From Clostridium sp. (lineage in GTDB: Bacteria > Bacillota > Clostridia > Clostridiales > Clostridiaceae): a DNA stretch of 14,392 nt. Positions 7,660-14,392 of this stretch are shown here, piece after piece. The stretch is taken from assembly GCA_003539755.1 (NCBI GenBank), contig DPOH01000199.1, positions 1 to 14,392 of the forward strand, written 5' to 3'. Under the pieces are notes generated by a model, which was not told where the DNA came from, did not search any database, and was given only the letters and a program-made list of their open reading frames with translations. Both the position numbers and the translations under genes were made by a program. Positions within the stretch are counted from its first letter, which is position 1, and each line of letters opens with the position of its first letter.

Positions 7660-8610
7660 ATGAAAAAGAAATTTTTAAAGATAATAGCAGTTTCTTGTAT
7701 GGCAGTGATGATGTTTGCTGGATGTGGAACGCAGAAGAGTGCAGATAGCGCTAAGTCATCAACTGAAACAGTTACTGTTAAAGATGTAAAGGGAGATGTT
7801 GAAATACCAGCTAATCCTCAAAGAATAGTAGACTTAAGTGGTAATAGTGATATTTTATCAATACTTGGATATAAGGTTGTAGGAACAGCAAATAGTGATG
7901 CTTATGATTATACTAAGTTTCCTTCATACTTAGAAGATACACTTAGTGGTGCAGAAATATTAGGATACAGCATGCAGGATACAATGGATGTTGAAAAAAT
8001 TATGAACTTAAATCCAGACCTTATTATTATTTCAACAGTTCAAGAAAAAATGTATGATTCATTAAGTCAAATTGCTCCAACAGTTATGATTAAATTAGAT
8101 GCTTTAAATTGGAAAGAAGATATTAAATCATTTGCAAAAGTATTTAATAAAGAAGATGTAGCAGACGCATGGATTAAAAATTATGAAGAAACTGCTAAAG
8201 CAGCTGGTGACAAGATAAAATCAGAATATGGTAATGATACAACATATCTTTCATTCTTAGCAAGTGGCGGACAGTTCTTTGTATTCGATAATGCAGGATT
8301 CGGAAGTATATTATATGAAGATATGAAACTTGCAAAACCAGAAGGAATGCCAGAACAATCTGATATAAGCCTTCCTGTAGTAACTTACGAAGGCCTTGCT
8401 GCAATAAAGAGTAATTATATATTTGTAATTGGAACAGATGAAGATTTAGCTCAATTACAGTCAAATAGTATATGGAACAGTCTTCCAGCAGTTCAAGCAG
8501 GTCATGTGGTTACTTTACCATCATCACCATACTTTAACCAAGGATACAGTCCAATTGGAAGAGAATTATTAGTAAACGAAATAGGTGATATGTTAAATGG
8601 AGCAAAGTAA
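7660..8610 (+). CDS. Ferric-siderophore binding lipoprotein (FecB/FhuD-type)
   Basis: This 316-residue class III binding protein (PF01497 type) captures an iron chelate, or possibly haem or cobalamin, for import. A lipoprotein signal ends in MFAGC, giving lipid-anchored Cys22, then a Ser/Thr-rich linker. Family motifs are present: NPQRIVDLS at 52-60, ILGYKVVGTA at 68-77, VEKIMNLNPDLIII at 111-124, and the C-terminal WNSLPAVQAGHVVTLP at 272-287. Length is normal. ACGGAGG gives the ribosome site. The 3' end overlaps the permease gene by 14 bases, so it heads a four-gene operon with two permeases and the ATPase. The Fur box upstream favours iron over cobalamin; the specific siderophore is not readable. 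Confidence 0.92.
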   Translation: MKKKFLKIIAVSCMAVMMFAGCGTQKSADSAKSSTETVTVKDVKGDVEIPANPQRIVDLSGNSDILSILGYKVVGTANSDAYDYTKFPSYLEDTLSGAEILGYSMQDTMDVEKIMNLNPDLIIISTVQEKMYDSLSQIAPTVMIKLDALNWKEDIKSFAKVFNKEDVADAWIKNYEETAKAAGDKIKSEYGNDTTYLSFLASGGQFFVFDNAGFGSILYEDMKLAKPEGMPEQSDISLPVVTYEGLAAIKSNYIFVIGTDEDLAQLQSNSIWNSLPAVQAGHVVTLPSSPYFNQGYSPIGRELLVNEIGDMLNGAK

Positions 8611-9589
8611 GAAACATGTAGGCATATTTGTAATCTGCAGTTTATTACTTTTAGTAATAGGAATGGTTCTAGCTATACGCTTAGGATCCGTTCCTATTAC
8701 CTTTTCTGATATTTTAAATAGTATTTTTAATTTTGACGGCAGTTTAGAAAATATGCTTGTAAGAGATGTACGTATACCAAGAGTTATTTCTGTATTATTT
8801 ACAGGAGGATTACTTGGGTTAACAGGTGCAATGATTCAAGGTGTAACAAGAAATCCAATAGCTGAACCTTCGATACTTGGAGTGAGTCAGGGAGCTACCT
8901 TAGTCATAGCAATAATTTATGCTGCAGGAATTGCAGTAACAACACAAAATGTAATGATAGCTTCCTTTATAGGAGCACTTGCAACAGGAATTATAGTATT
9001 AATGTTTATTTCTAATAAAGCAAATAATAATTCTATTACAAAGATACTCTTAGGTGGTACAGCCATGAGTACATTTTTTATCTCACTTACAACAATAATA
9101 GGATTATTATCAAATCAATCTCAGATGATAGGATTCTGGGTATCTGGAGGATTTAGAAATGCAGGATGGTCGGATGTTTATCTTGTATTATGTGTAGGAA
9201 TAATAGGGCTTATTGTAGGAATATTATTATCACCAAAGATAAATATATTAAATCTTGGAGATGATGTTGCTATAGGACTTGGGCAAAATCCACAAAAAAT
9301 AAGATTTATTACTCTTATAGCAATTATACCAATGTGTGCAGCAGCAGTAGCAGTTGGTAAAAATATTGCATTTGTAGGACTTATAGTGCCACAGGTTGTT
9401 AGAAGAATTTTAGGTGAAGATTATAGAAGAAATATACCTTGTTCATTTCTTCTTGGAGCAGTTCTGCTAACTTACGCAGATATTGCAGCAAGAATGATTT
9501 TTGATCCATATGAAACTCCAATTGGAGTATTTACAGTACTTATAGGTATACCATTCTTTATTGCAGCAGCTAGAAAGGAGAGAGGATAA
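8597..9589 (+). CDS. FecCD-family iron-siderophore ABC permease, first subunit
   Basis: The 330-residue, strongly hydrophobic protein has the many-helix architecture (about ten) of FecCD/BtuC permeases. Diagnostic motifs are RIPRVISVLFTGG at 59-71, MIQGVTRNPIAEPSILGVSQ at 80-99, the ATPase-contacting region VGKNIAFVGLIVPQVVRRIL near 254-273, and ETPIGVFTVLIGIPFF near the C-terminus. It begins inside the binding-protein gene, with AGGTGAT at 8583-8589 as ribosome site, and its TAA overlaps the next ATG (TAATG). It should form the membrane channel as a heterodimer with the next gene product. Confidence 0.93.
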   Translation: MEQSKKHVGIFVICSLLLLVIGMVLAIRLGSVPITFSDILNSIFNFDGSLENMLVRDVRIPRVISVLFTGGLLGLTGAMIQGVTRNPIAEPSILGVSQGATLVIAIIYAAGIAVTTQNVMIASFIGALATGIIVLMFISNKANNNSITKILLGGTAMSTFFISLTTIIGLLSNQSQMIGFWVSGGFRNAGWSDVYLVLCVGIIGLIVGILLSPKINILNLGDDVAIGLGQNPQKIRFITLIAIIPMCAAAVAVGKNIAFVGLIVPQVVRRILGEDYRRNIPCSFLLGAVLLTYADIAARMIFDPYETPIGVFTVLIGIPFFIAAARKERG

Positions 9590-10596
9590 TGAAAAAAGAT
9601 AGATTTGGTCTAACTCTTATAATTTTATCGATTTTACTTATTATCTCCTTTGGAGTTACACTTTGCTGGGGAACGTATGAAATTTCACCAATGGATGTAA
9701 TAAAAACTCTTTTGGGTAATGGAACAAAACTTCAAAACACTGCAATTTTTACTATAAGACTACCAAGACTGTTAGTAGGAGCATTTGTAGGAATTGCGTT
9801 ATCTACAGCAGGAGCAATATTACAGACGGTAACTAAAAATGATCTTGCAGATACAGGTATAATAGGTATTAATGCAGGGGCAGCAGTTGCAGCTGTATTA
9901 TTTATAACATATTCTACAGGAGAATATTATAGTCAATTAGGACAGTTATCTATATTTGTGTTGCCATTTATGGCAATAGTGGGAGCAGGTTTGACATCAT
10001 TTATAATATATATGATGTCAAGCAGAGGTCAAATAAGACCTAATAGACTGCTTCTTATAGGAATTGGACTTAATGCAGGGCTTAATGCATTTATCACATT
10101 CTTTACATTTAGAGGAGGAGTAGGAGATTATAATAGAGTGCTTGTATGGACATCAGGAAGCCTTTGGGGGGCAGGAATGAGCTATGCCAAAGTTATAATT
10201 CCAATAGTATTATTATTTTTCATACTAGTACTTTTTAATCATAAAAAACTTGATGTATTAAATCTTTCAGATGAACTTGCAATTTCATTAGGCTTAAATA
10301 TAGAAAAAGAAAGAAAGAAGTTATTAAGTTTTGCAGTTATTTTAGCAGGAACTGCAACAGCATTTGCAGGAAATATAGGATTTTTAGGACTTATATCTCC
10401 TCATATTGCTAAAAAGATGGTAGGTCCTTATCATAAGAAATTTATAACTATTTCTGCTATGATAAGTGTCATAATAATTTTAATTGCAGATGCAGTTTCA
10501 AGAAATTTATTTTCTCCAATCGAGATTCCAGTAGGAATAACAGTATCAATATTTGGAGTACCATATTTTATTTATTTAATGATGAAGGAGAAATAA
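9589..10596 (+). CDS. FecCD-family iron-siderophore ABC permease, second subunit
   Basis: A 335-residue paralogue of the first permease, also with multiple hydrophobic helices. It keeps RLPRLLVGAFVGIALSTAGA, LQTVTKNDLADTGIIGINAG, the cytoplasmic ATPase-coupling stretch GNIGFLGLISPHIAKKMVG, and EIPVGITVSIFGVPYFIYL. The usual RNPLADP signature has drifted to KNDLADT, a kind of divergence common in the second subunit of FeuC/FhuG-like pairs. Start and stop both overlap neighbours through TAATG junctions, so translation of the three membrane-complex genes is probably coupled. Confidence 0.92.
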   Translation: MKKDRFGLTLIILSILLIISFGVTLCWGTYEISPMDVIKTLLGNGTKLQNTAIFTIRLPRLLVGAFVGIALSTAGAILQTVTKNDLADTGIIGINAGAAVAAVLFITYSTGEYYSQLGQLSIFVLPFMAIVGAGLTSFIIYMMSSRGQIRPNRLLLIGIGLNAGLNAFITFFTFRGGVGDYNRVLVWTSGSLWGAGMSYAKVIIPIVLLFFILVLFNHKKLDVLNLSDELAISLGLNIEKERKKLLSFAVILAGTATAFAGNIGFLGLISPHIAKKMVGPYHKKFITISAMISVIIILIADAVSRNLFSPIEIPVGITVSIFGVPYFIYLMMKEK

Positions 10597-11384
10597 TGAT
10601 GGAAGCTATAAGTGTAAAAAACTTAAAAGTAGCATATGAAGATAATGTAATAATTGAAAATATGAATTTATCTATTCCAAAGGGAAAGATAACTATAATA
10701 ATAGGAGCAAATGGATGCGGAAAGTCAACACTCCTAAAAACAATTTCAAGAATAAATAAAGCTTCAGCGGGTGATATTTTTATAAATAATAAGAACATTA
10801 AGAGTGTGAAAGAAAAGGATATAGCTAAAGAGGCTGCCTTTCTTCCACAAGGGCCAGTAGCACCAGCAGGTCTTACAGTAAGACAGCTTGTAGCTTATGG
10901 AAGATTTCCACATCAAAAGATGATAGGTGGTCTTACAAGTCACGATAAGGAAGTTATTGAATGGGCAATAAAAGAAACAGGTCTTAGTGAATTTAGCGAC
11001 AGACAGATAGAAAATTTATCTGGAGGTCAAAGACAAAGAGCATGGATTGCAATGACTCTTGCTCAAGAAACTGAAATAATAATGCTTGATGAACCTACTA
11101 CATATTTAGATATGTCATATCAACTTGAAGTACTTGAAATTCTTCAAAAACTAAATAGAGAAAAGAATATAACAGTAGTTATAGTTCTACATGAACTTAA
11201 TAATGCATGCAGATTTGCAGATAATATAGTAGGGCTTAAAAAAGGAAAGCTTATATGCCAAGGAAGACCTATTGATGTTATTAATAAGGAAAACTTAAAA
11301 GAGATATATGGAATAGATGCTAAGCTTGTAACTAGTGAAGATGGAAGTTATCCAATATGTATGGAGTATGATCTTGTTAAGTGA
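10596..11384 (+). CDS. Iron-siderophore ABC transporter ATPase (FecE/FhuC-type)
   Basis: This 262-residue cytoplasmic ATPase powers the FecCD permease pair. All motifs are intact: Walker A GANGCGKST at 37-45, Q-loop Q85 in FLPQGP, signature LSGGQRQRAWIAM at 141-153, Walker B IIMLDEPTTYLD at 161-172 and the switch histidine H199 in VLHELN. The stretch TVRQLVAYGRFPHQ is typical of FepC/FhuC relatives. The ATG at 10596 overlaps the preceding stop; a second in-frame ATG lies directly after, so the true start could be one codon later. It completes a binding protein-permease-permease-ATPase operon. No terminator is obvious behind it; repeats follow instead. Confidence 0.94.
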   Translation: MMEAISVKNLKVAYEDNVIIENMNLSIPKGKITIIIGANGCGKSTLLKTISRINKASAGDIFINNKNIKSVKEKDIAKEAAFLPQGPVAPAGLTVRQLVAYGRFPHQKMIGGLTSHDKEVIEWAIKETGLSEFSDRQIENLSGGQRQRAWIAMTLAQETEIIMLDEPTTYLDMSYQLEVLEILQKLNREKNITVVIVLHELNNACRFADNIVGLKKGKLICQGRPIDVINKENLKEIYGIDAKLVTSEDGSYPICMEYDLVK

Positions 11385-11401
11385 AGCTCCAAAAGTGATA
11401 C

Positions 11402-11564
11402 TCCAAATTTTATATTTGGATAGTAGAACTTTCTCCGTGAGAATTTTACATTTGGTTAGCTGAACTTACTCAGCGAACGAATGTGAGTCGAGTTTTAAGT
11501 AGGGAACCCAAATTTTACATTTGGTGTGAGTCACTTACTCAGCAAACGAATGTGAGTCGAGTTT
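11402..11564 (+). repeat. Cluster of three related intergenic repeat units with hairpins
   Basis: Units at 11442-11495 and 11511-11564 are direct repeats, identical at 47 of 54 positions and offset by exactly 69 bases. A third copy at 11406-11441 matches the second unit at 25 of its first 30 positions, then seems to lack about 11 internal bases before rejoining at GTGAG. The first and third units begin with a CCAAAT/ATTTGG hairpin (11403-11419; 11509-11525). Both long units hold ACTCA/TGAGT inverted repeats around GAACGAATG or AAACGAATG. The cluster fills the gap between the ATPase and MFS genes. The pattern suggests a dispersed intergenic repeat family. No transposase is present, and a role in mRNA processing or attenuation is only inference. 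Confidence 0.85.
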
Positions 11565-11594
11565 CCTTTATAAACTGTCAATTAAGGAGGCTAT

Positions 11595-12848
11595 ATGAGA
11601 AATAAGAATTTTATAATAATTGCTCTAGGACAGATTATTTCTCTTTTTGGAAATGCTATTCAGAGATTTAGTATGTCCTTGTACGTTCTTGCATTTACAG
11701 GAAGCACATCAGCCTTTGCTAACATTCTTGCAATATCAACAATTCCATATGTAATATTTGCACCAATAGCAGGTCGTCTTTCTGATAGAATAAATAGAAA
11801 AAAGATAATGGTTTATCTTGATCTGTTTTGTTCTATACTTATTGGAGCATATGCATTAATTTTAGTAAATGGACGTGATAGTGAGCTGATAATAGGAGCA
11901 GTCATGTTTATATTATCAATATGCTATACATTATATGGGCCAGCAGTAACTGCATCAATTCCTCAAATAGTTGATGAGGAAAATCTTACATCGGCCAATG
12001 GAGTAATTAATCAAGTTGGGTCTATAGTGAATTTTGCAGGGCCAATAATTGCAGGAATATTATATGGTCTATTAGGAATAAAAGTCATTGTAATAATAAA
12101 TGCAGTAAGTTTCTTTGCTGCAGCAGTAATGGAAATGTTCTTAGACATACCAGATGTAGTATGTAATGATGAAGAATGTGAAAGTAAGAATAAATTAGAG
12201 CTTATAAGCTTTATTGAAAATTCATTTAAAGATATGAAGAATACACTAGTGTATTTGAAGAAAGAAAATAAAGTTATTTTAGGGATAATAATTTCATATG
12301 CATTAGGTAATATATTTTTAGTGCCTATACTATCAATAATTGCGCCATATTTTATTAATATATTCCTAGGATTGCCGTCTCAAGTTTATGGACTGGTAGA
12401 AGGTATATCTGTTCTTGGAATGATACTAGGAGGCTTCTGGATAAGCGTAAAGCCAAAGATGTTTTCTATAAGAAAAGTTCATTATACATATATTCCAATG
12501 ATATTTGGTGTTATATTTATGGCTGTACTTGGATTTATTAAAACAAACAATTACATTTCAGCAGGAGTCTTTGCATTCTGTGGATTACTTATTATGCTTT
12601 CTTTGGCGTTATCCAATGTACTTACTTTAACATTTATCCAAAAGCAGATTCCTGAAAACATGCTTGGAAGTGTATCAGCATTTTCAACAGCAGTAGCAAC
12701 TATAAGTGTTGCTCCAGGACAAATTCTTTTTGGTGAATTAATAGATTTTGGAATTCCTATTGGAATATTATTAGGCATAATTGCATTGGTTAATGTGATG
12801 GTTGTGATGTTTGTTAGATGGAATATTAAAGGAATTAAGAGTAAATAA
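11595..12848 (+). CDS. MFS transporter, probable exporter (possibly siderophore or drug efflux)
   Basis: The 417-residue protein has about 12 hydrophobic segments in two six-helix halves joined by a charged loop near residues 186-226 (NDEECESKNK and following). Motif A of the major facilitator superfamily is clear as GRLSDRINRKK at 60-70, and GPIIAGILYG at 149-158 recalls the helix-5 exporter motif. It resembles the EntS/macrolide-efflux type of proton-driven exporters. A strong AAGGAGG lies at 11584-11590. Its place directly after a ferric-siderophore importer suggests siderophore export or metal-linked efflux, but no siderophore synthesis gene is in view. The 210-base repeat-filled gap makes co-transcription with the importer uncertain, although no clear terminator separates them. 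Confidence 0.88.
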   Translation: MRNKNFIIIALGQIISLFGNAIQRFSMSLYVLAFTGSTSAFANILAISTIPYVIFAPIAGRLSDRINRKKIMVYLDLFCSILIGAYALILVNGRDSELIIGAVMFILSICYTLYGPAVTASIPQIVDEENLTSANGVINQVGSIVNFAGPIIAGILYGLLGIKVIVIINAVSFFAAAVMEMFLDIPDVVCNDEECESKNKLELISFIENSFKDMKNTLVYLKKENKVILGIIISYALGNIFLVPILSIIAPYFINIFLGLPSQVYGLVEGISVLGMILGGFWISVKPKMFSIRKVHYTYIPMIFGVIFMAVLGFIKTNNYISAGVFAFCGLLIMLSLALSNVLTLTFIQKQIPENMLGSVSAFSTAVATISVAPGQILFGELIDFGIPIGILLGIIALVNVMVVMFVRWNIKGIKSK

Positions 12849-12851
12849 TTA

Positions 12852-12896
12852 AAATACAGCAGTTTTGAGCAAACTATGCTTGATACTGCTGTATTT
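12852..12896 (+). terminator. Terminator of the MFS gene
   Basis: A perfect 12-bp stem, AAATACAGCAGT (12852-12863) with ACTGCTGTATTT (12885-12896), encloses a loop with a minor AGCA/TGCT hairpin. A T-rich but interrupted tail follows. It begins three bases after the MFS stop codon and separates the nitroreductase gene from the iron block. Confidence 0.85.
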
Positions 12897-12940
12897 ATAT
12901 TTATAATATAAAAAAGAATAGAAGAGTTAAAAAATTTAGC

Positions 12941-12972
12941 ATCAATATAAAAGTTTAGCTTTTTGTATTGAT
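12941..12972. promoter_or_regulatory. Hairpin or operator-like inverted repeat before the nitroreductase gene
   Basis: ATCAATA (12941-12947) pairs with TATTGAT (12966-12972), and an inner AAAAG pairs with CTTTT across a TTTAG loop. It lies 41 bases upstream of the start codon and just before a possible -10 (TATTAT, 12976-12981), so it may be a repressor operator over the promoter. A second weak terminator is an alternative. Confidence 0.35.
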
Positions 12973-13000
12973 AAATATTATAAAAATAGGAAAAGTTTTT

Positions 13001-13006
13001 GGAGGT
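13001..13006 (+). promoter_or_regulatory. Ribosome binding site fixing the nitroreductase start
   Basis: GGAGGT sits seven bases before the ATG at 13014. An in-frame TTG at 12999 overlaps the upstream edge of this site and cannot use it, so the ATG is the start. Confidence 0.9.
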
Positions 13007-13013
13007 AATTTAT

Positions 13014-13814
13014 ATGAATGATAAATCTATAAAAGAAATAATTTCAGTCAGACACTCAGTAAGAAACTATAGTGATGAGCCTTTATCTGATGAAATAATT
13101 AATAAAATAAATTCCTATATTAAAGATTTAACCAATCCTTTCAATAAAGAAGTAAGAATAGAATTAATAGAAAAGGATGAAAGTAATGAAGATATTAAGC
13201 TTGGAACATATGGAGTAATAAAAGGTGCTAATTATTTTTTTGTATCGGCCTGTAAAAATGATGATATATCTTTAATGGCACTTGGTTATTCTTTAGAAAA
13301 ACTAATTTTATTTTGTACTTCTTTAGGGCTTGGAACTGTATGGCTTGGTGGTACTTTTAAGAAAAGTAACTTTGCAAAAGCTATTAAGTTACAGAAAGAT
13401 GAGGTACTACCTATAGTATCGCCAGTTGGCTATGAAGGAGGAAAGAAAACTCTTTTAGGCACTTTATTTGGAAATCATCATAATAAGCGTAAGCCTTTTT
13501 CAGAGTTATTTTTTAATGAAAATTTTTATACACCTCTTAGTGAAATCCATGCTGGACAATATTTTGAGCCACTTGAGATGTTAAGGTTAGCTCCATCAGC
13601 AGTAAATAAACAGCCTTGGAGAGTAGTAAAAGAAGACGATAAAATACATTTTTATCTTGCAAGTACTAATGCTCTCAATAGAGTAGATATTGGAATAGCT
13701 CTTTGCCATTTTCATTTAACAGCTTTAGAAGATAAATTAGAGGGTGAATTTAAAGTTGTTGATAGTAAAAGAGAAAATACAAAATTTACTTATATTATAT
13801 CTTGGAGCAAGTAA
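13014..13814 (+). CDS. Nitroreductase-family flavoprotein (TM1586-type)
   Basis: The 266-residue protein resembles the TM1586 group of nitroreductase-like flavoproteins, which bind FMN and reduce substrates with NAD(P)H. Near the N-terminus SVRHSVRNYSDEPLSDE (11-27) matches the FMN-phosphate binding region. GLGTVWLGGTF at 105-115 and the second-half motif RLAPSAVNKQPWRV at 191-204 are characteristic. There are no signal or membrane segments, so it is cytoplasmic. I chose the ATG with GGAGGT ahead of it over an in-frame TTG five codons upstream. Terminator and hairpin upstream suggest its own promoter. The physiological substrate is unknown. Proximity to an iron block makes a redox role with ferric chelates conceivable, but nothing in the sequence shows it. 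Confidence 0.88.
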   Translation: MNDKSIKEIISVRHSVRNYSDEPLSDEIINKINSYIKDLTNPFNKEVRIELIEKDESNEDIKLGTYGVIKGANYFFVSACKNDDISLMALGYSLEKLILFCTSLGLGTVWLGGTFKKSNFAKAIKLQKDEVLPIVSPVGYEGGKKTLLGTLFGNHHNKRKPFSELFFNENFYTPLSEIHAGQYFEPLEMLRLAPSAVNKQPWRVVKEDDKIHFYLASTNALNRVDIGIALCHFHLTALEDKLEGEFKVVDSKRENTKFTYIISWSK

Positions 13815-13826
13815 TACAAAAAGGTA

Positions 13827-13973
13827 ATGGCGTTTATAAGTTCAGCTTTATGCTCTGTTATATTTGTTTTTTCAGGAAAAATAATATTGTATCCATTAAG
13901 TATAATTGTAGTAACATATTGTGTTAAAAAGAAATGGAGAGCTAATGCAATATCAAGTAATATAGAAAAATGA
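13827..13973 (+). CDS. Possible 48-residue membrane peptide or C-terminal gene remnant
   Basis: The reading frame opens with ATG 12 bases after the nitroreductase stop, in the same frame. It encodes 48 residues with one or two hydrophobic segments (about 2-16 and 19-32) followed by a basic KKKWR stretch, as in a positive-inside membrane protein end. The ribosome site is poor: AAGG lies only two bases before the ATG. It could be a tiny membrane protein, the eroded tail of a larger transporter, or chance. I recognise no family. Confidence 0.3.
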   Translation: MAFISSALCSVIFVFSGKIILYPLSIIVVTYCVKKKWRANAISSNIEK

Positions 13974-13982
13974 TTATTCTTT

Positions 13983-14006
13983 AGCTGACTATATACAGGC
14001 TTTTTT
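13983..14006 (+). terminator. Weak terminator after the nitroreductase region
   Basis: AGCTG and CAGGCT can pair through five base pairs with one bulged G, followed immediately by six T. The stem is short, so this is tentative, but its place after the last plus-strand reading frame fits. Confidence 0.4.
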
Positions 14007-14101
14007 GTATTAGTGAAAAAATATATTTTATTTCCGTCTGCAAAAAGATAATATATGAAATGTATGATTTGAGAAAACAGTATAAAGAAAATTTAAACAT
14101 A

Positions 14102-14145
14102 TAAAAAGTCGGCTATTTAGGATTTTAAGCTGAGATAGTCGGCTT
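14102..14145. terminator. Hairpin, probable terminator of the minus-strand gene at the right edge
   Basis: Positions 14106-14116 and 14135-14145 form 11 pairs as plus-strand RNA (two G-U) around an 18-base loop. The T tract lies on the minus-strand side (complement of 14103-14107), where two of the pairs become mismatches. Its position 27 bases beyond the minus-strand stop favours service to that gene. Confidence 0.5.
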
Positions 14146-14171
14146 ATATTAGTTGCTAATATATTATAAAG

Positions 14172-14392
14172 TTAATTTATTACAACCACATCTGGATTGA
14201 ATGGAAATTCCTCAGCAGTTTTGTTTCTAAAATCTACTTTGTAGCCTTTTCCATCCTTAGAAAAGAAACCATTAGCAAGTTCTATTTTTAGGGGATGTTC
14301 AGCATTAATAGCTTTTCCAGTGAATGAATAAAAATAATTGAACCGCCATAATAAAAATTAGTTTTTAATGAAATAATTCTTCTGTGAATTTA
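14172..14392 (-). pseudogene. 3' end of an unidentified, apparently frameshifted gene
   Basis: On the minus strand a reading frame ends at TAA 14172-14174 and encodes a C-terminus ending TAEEFPFNPDVVVIN, preceded by LANGFFSKDGKGYKVDFRNK. Upstream it runs through NYFYSFTGKAINAEHPLKIE but soon meets a stop (14358-14360) with no start codon between. A second frame from about 14389 to 14343 encodes a stretch with SLKTNFYYGGS, which joins smoothly to NYFYSFTG if one base is restored near 14340. I infer a single-base loss and a decayed gene, or a sequencing error. In that second frame TAA occurs again at 14390-14392. The strand-like sequence is reminiscent of a beta-rich domain; I recognise no family. 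Confidence 0.4.

Noticed and set aside
8195..8464. Reverse-strand frame under the siderophore-binding gene
   Set aside because: Lies wholly inside a clear lipoprotein gene and its translation has no family character.
10568..10798. Reverse-strand frame across the permease-ATPase junction
   Set aside because: Covers the Walker A coding region of a complete ATPase; a shadow frame.
11402..11564. Repeat cluster as a CRISPR array
   Set aside because: Only three imperfect units of unequal length, spacers too short and irregular, and no cas genes nearby.
12551..12778. Reverse-strand frame under the MFS gene
   Set aside because: Shadow of conserved membrane helices of the transporter, with no independent support.
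12999..13013. TTG start for the nitroreductase, adding five residues
   Set aside because: The TTG overlaps the upstream edge of the GGAGGT ribosome site, which is correctly spaced for the ATG at 13014.

Overview
The window looks like chromosomal DNA of a motile, low-GC Clostridium sensu stricto, perhaps near the saccharolytic C. beijerinckii or C. butyricum group. That is an inference from the very AT-rich sequence, A/T-ending codons, strong GGAGG-type ribosome sites, clostridial-style chemoreceptors and protein sequence style. I see no rRNA, tRNA, CRISPR array, transposase or phage gene.

Layout. 1-1800: a probable terminator of an upstream gene, then a monocistronic cytoplasmic GH43 glycosidase with a CBM6-like tail, closed by a 21-bp-stem terminator. 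1880-5330: an operon of a transmembrane dCache-type chemoreceptor and an overlapping sugar-type binding lipoprotein, with no ABC permease or ATPase, closed by a terminator. 5515-6345: a small soluble chemoreceptor-like protein, ending at a terminator shared with the convergent gene. 6384-12848: an iron-uptake block made of an AraC-family regulator (minus strand) divergent from a binding lipoprotein, two FecCD permeases and a FecC/FhuC-type ATPase. A near-perfect Fur box sits in the divergent gap. An MFS exporter follows after a cluster of intergenic repeats. 12852-13973: a terminator, a hairpin, a TM1586-type nitroreductase and a tiny membrane ORF. 13974-14392: non-coding DNA, then the 3' end of an apparently frameshifted gene on the minus strand.

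How the parts work together. Both chemoreceptor units carry upstream sites matching the motility sigma factor (SigD/FliA) consensus at the same spacing, so both are probably made with the flagellar regulon. The chemoreceptor and binding-protein pair is the most interesting locus. The overlap, the shared motility promoter and the lack of transport genes suggest a dedicated sensory binding protein that presents a sugar or oligosaccharide to the receptor, not a transport component. The iron block looks like a conventional Fur-controlled ferric-siderophore importer with a local AraC-type activator. The MFS protein could be a co-regulated exporter, but the repeats between it and the importer leave co-transcription open.
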